DNA from: a bacterium
Lineage (GTDB): Bacteria; Patescibacteriota; Saccharimonadia; Saccharimonadales; UBA4665
Length of the DNA stretch: 35,077 bases
NCBI GenBank assembly: GCA_021851735.1
Contig: JAJZCD010000001.1
Coordinates: 1-35,077, forward strand
Reading direction: 5' to 3'
Shown: positions 16,916-25,962 of the stretch, piece by piece
Layout of the letters: every line of letters begins with the position of its first letter
Numbering within the stretch: position 1 is the stretch's first letter
Notes under the pieces: generated by a model
Seen by the model: the letters and a program-made list of their open reading frames with translations, nothing else
Database searches by the model: none
Told to the model about the DNA's origin: nothing
Program-made: the position numbers and the translations under genes

Positions 16916-17344
16916 TCACCAGACGGTGAGCTGTAGATCGCTTGGATTCTTCCCCTGGTTCTTCACGTATTTCTCTACGACAGCCCAATTACCACCCGTA
17001 CTGACGGTGGCAGCATAATACCCATCCGACCAGAATTCGCCGCCCCACAAGTCTTTCTTGAGCGCTGGGTGGGTCAGGAATAGTTGCTTTGCGGTCACAC
17101 TTTTGAAGATCCGTACGACCTGACCGATGCTATACTTCGGGTGGAAGCTAACCAACAAATGTATGTGGTTCTTGTCATCCCCGAACTGTTCGATAGTCAG
17201 GTCGTACCGCTCTTCAATGCCTTTCATAGTGTCACGTATCGTGGCGACTAATTCCGCACTCAATAAAGCCTTTCGGTACTTCACCGGGAAGACGAGGTGG
17301 TAATGGGTGTCGTATGCGCAGTGATTGTTCTTGGTGATGGGCAC
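16916..17344 (-). CDS. tnpA: IS200-family Y1 transposase TnpA
   Basis: 'AYDTHYHLVFPVKYRKALL', 'DDKNHIHLLVSF' (HxH), 'VEKYVKNQG' (catalytic Tyr); GTG start. Confidence 0.94.
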   Translation of the reverse strand: MPITKNNHCAYDTHYHLVFPVKYRKALLSAELVATIRDTMKGIEERYDLTIEQFGDDKNHIHLLVSFHPKYSIGQVVRIFKSVTAKQLFLTHPALKKDLWGGEFWSDGYYAATVSTGGNWAVVEKYVKNQGKNPSDLQLTVW

Positions 17345-17365
17345 CCTAACAGTATAGCTGCATAT

Positions 17366-17388
17366 GAGGGGAACCTAAGGCTCCCCTC
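17366..17388 (-). promoter_or_regulatory. Stem-loop in the tnpA 5' leader
   Basis: GAGGGGA...TCCCCTC inverted repeat just upstream of the tnpA start. Confidence 0.55.
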
Positions 17389-17689
17389 ACACTCCCTTCC
17401 GAACCTTACCCGCGTGGCAGAGACCACGGGGAAAGAAGGATTATAAGGTCACTCCTACGTATCAGGAAAAAACGAGAATGTTTGTGTGAACATAGTATAT
17501 GCTGGAATGTTTTCTCATTACCTGATGTCCCGTACCTTTGTAGCCTTGGGAAACGTACGTCCTAGATAGCCTCTGCGTTCTTCGAGTGAGTCTGTAGACG
17601 CCACAAGCTGTGCCAAGAATATGAGAGGCGTACCTCATGGTAAGGCAGTGACGGTAGCGTGTTGTTGTAGCTATCGCCACTGCTTTTAG

Positions 17690-18979
17690 CTATTCGTACC
17701 GCAGTGCTTCTATTGGGTCTTTCCTGCTAGCTCTTAGTGCGGGTAGTGTTCCCGCTAAAAAGGCGATCAGCATAATACCAATGACGACGATTGCTATTGT
17801 TCTCGGTGGGAATGTCAACAGCGTCAGTCCTGGGAAGCCTTTCAGAAATCCATGGACGGCTATTGCGTTGATTGCCTTCCCGACTAAAGCAGCAAATCCA
17901 ACTCCAAGGACGCTACCCCAGAATCCAAGCAGCACCGCTTCGATACTAAATAGTGCATATACCTTGTGCCGGCTCATCCCTAGCGCTTTCATGAGGCCAA
18001 TTTCCTTGGTGCGCTCCTGTACGGACATATAGAGTGTATTAATAATGCCAAATGAAGCGGCCAGTAGCGCGATTGCACCAAACATGTCGAATACGATAAT
18101 AATGGCATTGATGGCGGTAAAAATTGTGCTCTCTTGGTCTTGTATCGTCTTAGCAGTAAAACCCTTGGCTTTCAACTTGCTCTTGATGGTGTCAAGTTGT
18201 GTGGTGGTTAAGTTCTTCGGGAATGTGGCGTATGCCGTTAGAAATGTATTGGCACGTGCAGCAGGGATGCCGGCGGTTTGGATACTATATAGCTGGCCCG
18301 CTAATGCGTTGTTCGCATATGCGACTGATTGGCTGATCAGGTTTTTTTGTTGTACGCCAACGACAGTAGCGACAACCGTCTTCCGGACGCCTTGGCCACT
18401 GGTTATGCCGATGGTGACATGCGCACCTATGATCGCCCGGTTGCTGCCGTATCCAAGTGGTTGGACATAGCTCACGGGAATTGTCAGTTGGTTCTGTGTG
18501 CTGTTGGCATTAACTCCCTGCCCGACTACCATATCAGGAGCCGCATCACCGATCTGTTGTGCAAGCGAAAGCTGGTACTTATCACCCTTGCCTGTAATAT
18601 AGTCCGGCGATAATGAATGAGCTGCAACTACACTCGTGATGTTGGGAATGGACTTTATAACTGCAAGTCCTTTTGAACTCATGAGCAATTGTTTGTTATG
18701 CAACCCGCTTGCTGACACGGTTGCGTTCGGGTTGTACGTGTATTTTGCCGGCCCGCTGCCCGGTGACGTTTGCTTGTTCGTTAATGTTACTAAGAGCACA
18801 TTGGGCGCTCCAAAGCTTTTGACCTGACGGTTTAGGTAGCTTTTGATGCCAGTTCCAATACCGTTAGTCAATGTAATAGTCATGGCGCCGATAAATATTG
18901 CGACAATTGTTAAGAAGGTTCGTCCCTTGCTGCGCCACATATTTGCGCTAGCGGTACTCAGTAAATCGCTCAGTTTCAT
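17690..18979 (-). CDS. ABC transporter permease, MacB/FtsX family
   Basis: 'MWRSKGRTFLTIVAIFIGAMTITLTNGIGTGIKSYL'; C-term FtsX domain 'IINTLYMSVQERTKEIGLMKALGMSRHKVYALFSIEAVLLG', 'LPALRASRKDPIEALRYE'. Confidence 0.93.
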   Translation of the reverse strand: MKLSDLLSTASANMWRSKGRTFLTIVAIFIGAMTITLTNGIGTGIKSYLNRQVKSFGAPNVLLVTLTNKQTSPGSGPAKYTYNPNATVSASGLHNKQLLMSSKGLAVIKSIPNITSVVAAHSLSPDYITGKGDKYQLSLAQQIGDAAPDMVVGQGVNANSTQNQLTIPVSYVQPLGYGSNRAIIGAHVTIGITSGQGVRKTVVATVVGVQQKNLISQSVAYANNALAGQLYSIQTAGIPAARANTFLTAYATFPKNLTTTQLDTIKSKLKAKGFTAKTIQDQESTIFTAINAIIIVFDMFGAIALLAASFGIINTLYMSVQERTKEIGLMKALGMSRHKVYALFSIEAVLLGFWGSVLGVGFAALVGKAINAIAVHGFLKGFPGLTLLTFPPRTIAIVVIGIMLIAFLAGTLPALRASRKDPIEALRYE

Positions 18980-19662
18980 ACATCGCTCCCTTCGCTGAGT
19001 TTGCCGTCCTTGATATGTAGTTGTCGATGGCAGCGTCCGGCCAATTCTTTGTCATGCGTCACTATGATAACGGTAATCCCCTGCTCTTTGTTGAGACGGA
19101 ACAGTAAATCTTCAATCGTTTTGCCGGTATGGCTATCGAGGTTTCCAGTTGGTTCGTCAGCAAATATAACACTCGGCTTATTAATAAGTGCTCGGGCAAT
19201 ACAGACTCGTTGTTTCTGGCCACCACTGAGTGTGCCGGCTTTGGCGGCCGCCTTCTCTGAGAGCTCGACAGATTTAAGTGCTGCAAGACCGCGCGTGGTG
19301 CGCTCCTTACGATTGATTTTGGCAATCTTGAGTGGCAAGATGACATTATTGAGTACGGTGTCAGTTTCGTTGAGAAAAAATTGCTGGAACACAAAGCCAT
19401 ACCGCTTGTTACGGAGACCGTCTACTTGCCTACTGCGAATGCGGGCAGCATCCGTGCCGTCAACCAGGATATTTCCTTGTGATGGCCTATCGAGCAACGC
19501 AAGCATATGCATGAGCGTGCTTTTGCCCGAGCCGCTCTTACCAACTATGGCAATCAGCTCACCCGAGTTAATTGACAAATTGATGTCGCTGAGCGCGGAA
19601 AATGCTGCTTCGCCTTTGCCATATGTTTTGCTGAGATGCTCTGTTGCGATAACTGCGCTCAT
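18976..19662 (-). CDS. ABC transporter ATP-binding protein, LolD/MacB-type
   Basis: Walker A 'GKSGSGKSTLMHML', signature 'LSGGQKQRVCIARALI', Walker B 'VIFADEPTGNLD'; 4-nt overlap with the permease. Confidence 0.95.
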   Translation of the reverse strand: MSAVIATEHLSKTYGKGEAAFSALSDINLSINSGELIAIVGKSGSGKSTLMHMLALLDRPSQGNILVDGTDAARIRSRQVDGLRNKRYGFVFQQFFLNETDTVLNNVILPLKIAKINRKERTTRGLAALKSVELSEKAAAKAGTLSGGQKQRVCIARALINKPSVIFADEPTGNLDSHTGKTIEDLLFRLNKEQGITVIIVTHDKELAGRCHRQLHIKDGKLSEGSDV

Positions 19663-19993
19663 GGCTGGTGTCCCCTTATCTACGACTTAAATATCTTGTG
19701 TACGCTTGTATAAAAGCTGTTTCACAATGGAAGTAGTATTAGCAATACGATGCAGTAAAATGCTGCAGTTCTCACCGAAAAAATACAAATATACAGACTT
19801 ATAGTGCAAATGTGTATTGTAACCCTGTGGGCATAGTTTGTATATATAGTCCTGCGTTGCTGTTATCCCTGATGTAGAACTCTGTATGATGCAATCATTT
19901 CCAGGAGCTGGGGTGCATTCTGGCAAAAAAAGGCGTGGCTTCATTAGCGTCCTTCTGTAGAGCTAAATAGCATCTAAGCGGTACAATGAGCAT

Positions 19994-20506
19994 ATGGATG
20001 AGCAACAACAGCACGCAGGTACCGAGCAACAGCCGATGATGCAACAGGTGACACCAACGCCTACTACTCCTCGCGACTCGGTCGTAGTACAAATGAAGCC
20101 TACAGCTCAACAAGCCTCTGCACGTGCGACAGAAACAACGGCATCCCTAGGGTTAGTGGCTACAGGCGCCGTTCACGCAAACGCTGGCAAACCGATGCTA
20201 GAAGTGCCCGATAAAACTGCGCAAGCACTGCTCATGATAAGCGACGCTCAGTCAAATCATCGGTCACAAGCTAAACTTCCTGTTGGATTGCTCATCGCAC
20301 TAGTAACGCTGGTTATAGTCGTGGCAGCAGCAAGTTTTCTGTTGAGTAATATCAAACCGGGCGGTTCCTCTAAGGTCTCCAGCTCTCCAGGTCCGGCGTC
20401 ACCATCAAGTCAGACCAATCCCAACTCGACGAAGAATATATCGAACCAAATAAACAAAGACGCTTCTAGCTGCTCTAACCTTGTGACTGCCCTGTCGCAG
20501 TGCTGA
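19994..20506 (+). CDS. Single-pass membrane protein with disordered N- and C-terminal regions
   Basis: TM 'LPVGLLIALVTLVIVVAAASFLL' flanked by Gln/Thr-rich and Ser/Pro-rich segments. Confidence 0.65.
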   Translation: MDEQQQHAGTEQQPMMQQVTPTPTTPRDSVVVQMKPTAQQASARATETTASLGLVATGAVHANAGKPMLEVPDKTAQALLMISDAQSNHRSQAKLPVGLLIALVTLVIVVAAASFLLSNIKPGGSSKVSSSPGPASPSSQTNPNSTKNISNQINKDASSCSNLVTALSQC

Positions 20507-20576
20507 GACTACAAATTGACGCTGTTCCACGTACACTGATCTATGCGTTTGTCATCTTTCGTGATAGCATGCGAAG

Positions 20577-21347
20577 ATGGTAGATATACAAAAACGATTG
20601 TCAGATCTGCTGGCACTTGTCCGTGAAGCAGATGCTGCAATCATGGACATATATAACAACGCCCATTCAGCTACAGTAACGATGAAATCCAACCATACAC
20701 CGTTAACGCAAGCGGATATTGCATCTCATCGTATCTTAACGCAAGGCCTTACAAAGTTATTTCCTGACACTCCTATTATTAGTGAGGAGGGTGATAAGCG
20801 GGAAAATACCACGATAGTGAAGATGCGTCGCTTCTGGTTAATTGATCCCATAGATGGCACGACAGACTTCTTGAAGAGAAACGGAGAGTTTGCAGTATGT
20901 GTTGCGCTTATCGAGGGAGATGAGCCGGTGTTTGGGATTGTCTCTGCTCCTGCTCTTGGTGTCGTGTACTATGGAGGTGCTCAGATGGGAAGTTTTAGAC
21001 AGCGTGACGGTGAAGCGGCGCAGCAAATTCATGTTGCTCAAAATAAGCTTGGTGTGATTATGGGTAGTCGATCACATACCGCCGCAGACACGGAGCAGTA
21101 CCTTAATGAACACTATGCCGGCTATGAACGTAAGACGGTTGGATCTATGTTGAAATTTACCTATGTTGCCGAAGGACTCGCTGACGTATATTTGCGATTG
21201 AATACGACTATGGGGCTATGGGACGTTGCGGCTGGGCACGCTATAGTGGTTGGAGCGGGCGGTACAGTGCGCAGACCTGATGGTTCACCTATTGATTACC
21301 ATGCCGCCTCTCTATTAGTGGGTGATTTTGTCGCTTCCTCTTCGTGA
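20577..21347 (+). CDS. Inositol monophosphatase / CysQ-like phosphatase
   Basis: 'PIISEEG', 'FWLIDPIDGTTDFLKRNGEFAVCVALI', 'GLWDVAAGHAIVVGAGGTV'. Confidence 0.93.
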   Translation: MVDIQKRLSDLLALVREADAAIMDIYNNAHSATVTMKSNHTPLTQADIASHRILTQGLTKLFPDTPIISEEGDKRENTTIVKMRRFWLIDPIDGTTDFLKRNGEFAVCVALIEGDEPVFGIVSAPALGVVYYGGAQMGSFRQRDGEAAQQIHVAQNKLGVIMGSRSHTAADTEQYLNEHYAGYERKTVGSMLKFTYVAEGLADVYLRLNTTMGLWDVAAGHAIVVGAGGTVRRPDGSPIDYHAASLLVGDFVASSS

Positions 21348-21402
21348 CATCGTCGCACTTCTCCTAGTTGTAGTGCTGAGTTCTGCGCCGTAGGTCGGAG
21401 TG

Positions 21403-22596
21403 TTAGTTTGTTAGGTTGGCACCGGCGCCAACACTATTGCCATTGCTGCTATTGCCGCTAGCGCTACCACCTGCAGTAGTGTTGTTGGTGCTATTGGCAG
21501 TGCCACTGATAGCATACTGTCTGTTAGTGTTGGAAATAGTGATGTCGTTGATATTGGTAACCGATACGTTGTTGGTTGCCTTGTATGTAATGATATTGGA
21601 AGATCCAGGTCCAGTAGTGTGTATAGATGCTGTGGGTTTGTTAATGACGGGAGGTGTGACTCTTGACGTGGGAGTGACGCTCTTGTTTGTAGTGGTCTCT
21701 GAGGGTACAGGAACTGACTCTGATGAAGTGCCTGCCCTGCGTGTAGCCATTGGTAGTACAACAGCTCCACCAAACCCAGTGTTGCTTGTGCTGCCCGCCC
21801 CGTTCAGTAGACCGCTGTTGGCGCCGGTATTGCTTGGTCTGGTAGTAGTGCTTTGAACTCCAGGCATTACTACGCCTGGACGATTCTGGCCGCCTTTATG
21901 GCCGCTAACAGTAGCTTCTGGAAAACAGGTATCTATACTGGGGGTGTTGTCAACATTAAGGGTGAAGTTGGTATTGTTGGAATTGTTCGCGTTTCCGGTA
22001 CTAGCACTACCGCTGCCGTTATTGCCAAATGCACCTGCACTAGCGTCGCGTGCCGGCCAACTCAGTAGCCAGACCGGATCATTGGTGTGCAAGTAGGCTT
22101 GGGTGCTTGCTTGCCAATTCGTAAAGCTTTGACCGTTGGCTTCCCACATGAGAGGGTCGTAGCTAGACCAGCTGTCGCCGGTTGGCGCCCATGAAAGATT
22201 GGTATTGGTGCTGTTCCAGCCGGTACCTATGTCATGTCGTGCCATCCAGTTAGCTACGCCGGTATGCCAACTGTCGTAGCTTAGGCTATTGGTTTGTGCA
22301 ACGGATGGTGCTAATGTAGCCCAACCGTTCCAGTTGAGACTGCCGGCAGTTGTATTCCCGGTTACATTGGCGTTGCCGCTGTGGGCGGACTGCTGATTGC
22401 TATTCTGTAATGCGATAGTATTGCTGTTGCTGATCGTACAATTGCTATGTACGTTGGTAACGATATGGTTGTGTGAGTAGGGTCCGGTATTTGTTATAGC
22501 CTGTGCTGATACTATTCCGACGACTCCAAGACTGATCATTGTTATTGCCGCTGTCGTCAATAGTGGTACGCGGCGTATCCATGTAGTTCTGACCAT
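21403..22596 (-). CDS. Secreted Asn/Ser/Thr/Gly-rich surface protein
   Basis: N-terminal signal/TM 'VPLLTTAAITMISLGVVGIVSAQA'; repeated segments 'SNTIALQNSNQQSAHSGNANVTGNTTAGS' and 'ITISNTNRQYAISGTANSTNNTTAGGSASGNSS'. Confidence 0.75.
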   Translation of the reverse strand: MVRTTWIRRVPLLTTAAITMISLGVVGIVSAQAITNTGPYSHNHIVTNVHSNCTISNSNTIALQNSNQQSAHSGNANVTGNTTAGSLNWNGWATLAPSVAQTNSLSYDSWHTGVANWMARHDIGTGWNSTNTNLSWAPTGDSWSSYDPLMWEANGQSFTNWQASTQAYLHTNDPVWLLSWPARDASAGAFGNNGSGSASTGNANNSNNTNFTLNVDNTPSIDTCFPEATVSGHKGGQNRPGVVMPGVQSTTTRPSNTGANSGLLNGAGSTSNTGFGGAVVLPMATRRAGTSSESVPVPSETTTNKSVTPTSRVTPPVINKPTASIHTTGPGSSNIITYKATNNVSVTNINDITISNTNRQYAISGTANSTNNTTAGGSASGNSSNGNSVGAGANLTN

Positions 22597-22709
22597 GCTG
22601 CCTCCTTACTGCTGCTCTCCGCAATTGTATGCATAACTATAAAGTTGCTGGTAGGTCAAAGCTGTTTATTTTTTCACTATTTGCTCATTACTCTGCTGAC
22701 TTACCCTAC

Positions 22710-23141
22710 TTATCGATGGTATGGTAGGTTGCAGTTAATAGTACTGGCGCGAAAGAGTGCTTCGAGTGTAACGACCATGGCAAGATCGTGTGGAAGCGTT
22801 AAACGACTAAGACTCCATTGGTAATCGGCAGTGTCGCGTGTAGCTTTCGGCAATCCGTCTGGGCCACCAATGATAAAGCTGACTTCACGTGCTTCTATCT
22901 CGCGTTTTTGCAGAAAAGCAGCAAGGTCGTGACTACCTAGCATTATCCCTTCTATTTCTAGGACTACAGTGTACGTATTGGCGGTAACTTCACGTAGTTT
23001 TGTCGCATCGTTCGCGTACTTATCTGCTAGCTGACTAATACGTACGGTGTGCAATCGCTGTAGTCGTGCTAGGTAATCAGCCCAACCTGCTTGGGCGTAG
23101 GCGAGTTTTGGCTTGCCAATGGTCACGAGGTGTAGTCTCAT
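22710..23141 (-). CDS. rlmH: 23S rRNA (pseudouridine1915-N3)-methyltransferase RlmH
   Basis: SPOUT motifs 'VSFIIGGPDGLPKATRDTADYQWSLSRLTLPHDLAMVVTLEALFRASTINCNLPYHR'. Confidence 0.92.
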   Translation of the reverse strand: MRLHLVTIGKPKLAYAQAGWADYLARLQRLHTVRISQLADKYANDATKLREVTANTYTVVLEIEGIMLGSHDLAAFLQKREIEAREVSFIIGGPDGLPKATRDTADYQWSLSRLTLPHDLAMVVTLEALFRASTINCNLPYHR

Positions 23142-23743
23142 AGGTGGACAATCCCCAGATTGTGTGCAGGAGTTATGTGTGTGTTGGGCAGCAGTTCATG
23201 GACAGCTTTGGCGGCACCAGGAAGAGCTTCGCGGGTATAATCATCTACTATTAATACGCTACCCTGCTGCATTCGTGGTAGCACCAATAACAGTGAATCA
23301 CGGATACTCTCGTAAAAGTCACCGTCTAGAAATGCAAAAGCGATCGAGTCAGGTATGTCAGCAGACGTAAGGTCCTTAAACCAGCCTTTGTGAATGGTGG
23401 GTGGGTATAGCCCGGCCTTGTGAAATTGCCATATAAACTGCTTTTTGCTGGCAGTCAGTGCGCCAGCCTGAAACTGATCCCCTGCACTGCTTGCATCATG
23501 AACGGTTTTTTGGGGTAGACCCGCAAATGAGTCATAGACGTGAAACTCGCGTTTGTCATTGTAGGCGTCAAGCAAGCGACGGATAAAGATACTGGTAGTG
23601 CCTATATAACATCCAAACTCCACGATACTTCCATCTAGTTTCGATTGCACACCTTCAAGTGCGGTTAGAATGATCCGCAGTTGGTTTATGGTAACCTGAT
23701 CAGATATGAGGGGGTATTTAACGAGCAGTTGGTCGGTGTACAT
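23138..23743 (-). CDS. TylF/macrocin O-methyltransferase-like class I SAM methyltransferase
   Basis: 'SIVEFGCYIGTTSIFIRRLL', 'FHVYDSFAGLPQKT', 'AFAFLDGDFYESIRDSLLLVLPRMQQGSVLIVDDY'. Confidence 0.8.
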   Translation of the reverse strand: MYTDQLLVKYPLISDQVTINQLRIILTALEGVQSKLDGSIVEFGCYIGTTSIFIRRLLDAYNDKREFHVYDSFAGLPQKTVHDASSAGDQFQAGALTASKKQFIWQFHKAGLYPPTIHKGWFKDLTSADIPDSIAFAFLDGDFYESIRDSLLLVLPRMQQGSVLIVDDYTREALPGAAKAVHELLPNTHITPAHNLGIVHL

Positions 23744-23752
23744 GTACGCTAA

Positions 23753-25112
23753 TTATAACAGTGTAGCCTCGGGGAGTTCATCCCAATTGGTGGTGTACTG
23801 TGGGCTTATGAGGCGGGTGCGTGGTTGCCAGTTTTTGCTTAGCATTTCAGCGGCAAATTGTATTGTTCCCTTGCCGTGACGGTGGTTTATGGTATCAAGG
23901 GCACTCATTTTGCGAGTTGATAACTCGTTTGATGAGAGGTTGACTGTTCCGAGCAGGTCGGCTTGCAGGTTTGCTTCGGGCACAAAATCATATAGCATTA
24001 CATCGGCTCGGTGGTAGTCTAGGTTGCGATAATTACTAGCCAGCAGTTGTATCAGCTGGCTGGCTATAGTACCGGTATCTGCGGTAGGCGTGTGAAACCG
24101 CGCTGATTTACTTACTTGCTGATAGCCGGGCTTATGATAATTGGTGTTCAGTGTCACTGTTGCTTGGTAGGCGAGTTGGTGCTCACGTCGCAGAGCGGCT
24201 GTTGCTCGTGCGGTCAGGTTTGCCACGGCCGCCTCTATGACGTGAAATTCACGCGTGTCTTCACCAAACTGGCGGCCGCGCGTAATCATCTTTTGCGGCT
24301 TGGATGTACGTTGAATTGGTAGGCAAATAGTGCCATTCAATTCTGCTACCATTTGACGGCCATGAATACCTAGAAGTTGTTGCGCGCGCTGTGGACTGAG
24401 CCGGCTAAGATCATACGCGGTGTGTACTCCGTCCGCCTTAAGCTTAGGCGCTAACTTCCGACCGACACCCCATATGTCTTGTACTGCAGTCCCCTTGAGT
24501 ACGGTTGACAGTACTGGTGTTTCTTGAGCGAGGTGAGACGAGGGTAAAAGGCTGGGATATTGCTTGGTGTGTTTTTGATCGTTGCCTAGCAGCGGGCCTG
24601 ACTGATCGGGCGTGTTAGTAAGCGAAACGACACCGCCGGTATCGGGATGTTTTTTAGCCCAACGATTGGCGACTTTGGCGAGCGTTTTGTTTTTAGCGAT
24701 GCCTATGCTGACTGGTATGCCGATATTTTTAAGTATATTTGCACGCACCATAATGCCCCAGTTCTGAGAGTTGTCTATGTTTAGTTCACTTATGTCCAAG
24801 AATGACTCGTCGACACTGTAGACTTCTAGGTGGGGTGTGATGCTGGTCAGTAAAATAGTAATACGTTCACTTATATCACCATAAAGTCCAAAGTTCGCAG
24901 AAAATGCTAGTACCCCGTTCTGTTTGAAAAAATCGCGGAATTTAAAATGAGGAGCCCCCATAGGGATACCAAGGTCTTTAGCTTCTTGGCTACGGCTGAC
25001 AGCACAGCCGTCATTGCTGCTGAGCACTACTATAGGCTTTCTTTCGAGCTCTGGTCGGAATAATCGCTCGCAACTTGCAAAGAAGTTATTGCAATCTATG
25101 AGCGCGTACATG
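23753..25112 (-). CDS. umuC: Y-family DNA polymerase, UmuC-like
   Basis: 'MYALIDCNNFFASCERLFRPELERKPIVVLSSNDGCAVSRS', 'VYSVDESFLDIS', 'SIGIAKNKTLAKVAN', 'VQDIWGVGRKLAPKLK'. Start placed at the conserved MYALIDCNN. Confidence 0.93.
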
Positions 25113-25175
25113 CTCGTCCTGTGCGCAACGTTATGTAGTGTGTGTGAGGTATGCACTGCACAATGGAGCTCCGTG

Positions 25176-25496
25176 CTATGTGCCGCGAGGGTGAATTATA
25201 GCTGCTACGGTACCCCAGATATTTTGTTGGGTAGATCGCGTAAACAGGGATAGCATGAATTCGCCACTTTCTTGCCACCAAACCACTAAATCATGCTTGT
25301 GAGGTGTGATGGCCCGATCTATGACTGCTATGTCACCGTCGAAGACGCCGTGATCATGCCAGTGGTGTCCGCGTATGCGGAAGAAATATGTGCTACTGGG
25401 ATGACGTATGAGTAGCTTGTCGAGGCTGAGCGGTTGGCTAGTGCGTTCAGTGGCCGGGTTTGGGAATCCGGCATGGATCGCTACAGAGCTATCCAT
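25176..25496 (-). CDS. UmuD-like S24 peptidase-fold protein lacking the Ser/Lys dyad
   Basis: From ATG at 25496: 'MDSSVAIHAGFPNPATERTSQPLSLDKLLIRHPSSTYFFRIRGHHWHDHGVFDGDIAVIDRAITPHKHDLVVWWQESGEFMLSLF...IWGTVAAIIH'. Clear UmuD alignment, but GDSM is replaced by GHHW. Confidence 0.85.
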   Translation of the reverse strand: MDSSVAIHAGFPNPATERTSQPLSLDKLLIRHPSSTYFFRIRGHHWHDHGVFDGDIAVIDRAITPHKHDLVVWWQESGEFMLSLFTRSTQQNIWGTVAAIIHPRGT

Positions 25497-25516
25497 ATTG
25501 ACGGTGTCACTCTCAT

Positions 25517-25711
25517 TTAGCTCATCCACAGGACGCCACCTTTCCAGATTTGCTGTTCCGTGCGCGTGTCGCAGAGCTTCTCGATAGACTGCCGGGTTGT
25601 GTGTACTGGATGTTGCATAAAGTCGCGCGGAATTTCCAAAGTAGTGGCTATGGCGCCTGGAAAATATGCTTGTATGCGATGTAACTCCTCTACTCCGTGT
25701 GCGCGCTTCAT
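25517..25711 (-). CDS. Small protein of the umu cassette (~64 aa), unknown function
   Basis: 'MKRAHGVEELHRIQAYFPGAIATTLEIPRDFMQHPVHTTRQSIEKLCDTRTEQQIWKGGVLWMS'. Its ATG overlaps the stop of the upstream ORF (TAATG). Confidence 0.6.
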   Translation of the reverse strand: MKRAHGVEELHRIQAYFPGAIATTLEIPRDFMQHPVHTTRQSIEKLCDTRTEQQIWKGGVLWMS

Positions 25712-25962
25712 TAGCACACCCCTTTCGTACCGAGTAGTGTCCATTTATTGCCGTTTTGTCGCAGGCGGTAAGTCTGTCCATCATGCGCACTCATGTCGAA
25801 TAGATGAACGGCTCTATTGCCTCGGTGCACCAAATAACGCAAGCCGTTGCGGAATGTCACCGCTTCGCCTTTGTATTCTATCTCACGGGGAAATGTTTTC
25901 ATTTCGCGCCCAGCAAAGTAGTATGCGTTTACGTTGACAGGACTGTTGATTGTGTTGGTCAT
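25711..25962 (-). CDS. Small protein of the umu cassette (83 aa), unknown function
   Basis: Preceded by an AGGAG ribosome-binding site. 'MTNTINSPVNVNAYYFAGREMKTFPREIEYKGEAVTFRNGLRYLVHRGNRAVHLFDMSAHDGQTYRLRQNGNKWTLLG'. Confidence 0.65.
   Translation of the reverse strand: MTNTINSPVNVNAYYFAGREMKTFPREIEYKGEAVTFRNGLRYLVHRGNRAVHLFDMSAHDGQTYRLRQNGNKWTLLGTKGVC

Larger units (their letters stand above)
16865..17435 (-). mobile_element. IS200-like element (IS200/IS605 family, TnpA only)
   Basis: Y1 transposase ORF flanked by two subterminal hairpins sharing GTGGCAGAGACCA: 16872-16893 and 17409-17431. Exact termini not determined. Confidence 0.8.

Noticed and set aside
25176-25790. Full 204-aa ORF as the UmuD-like protein
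   Set aside because: The first ~100 residues overlap two better small ORFs in other frames and do not resemble UmuD. Homology begins near MDSSVAIHAGFPNP.
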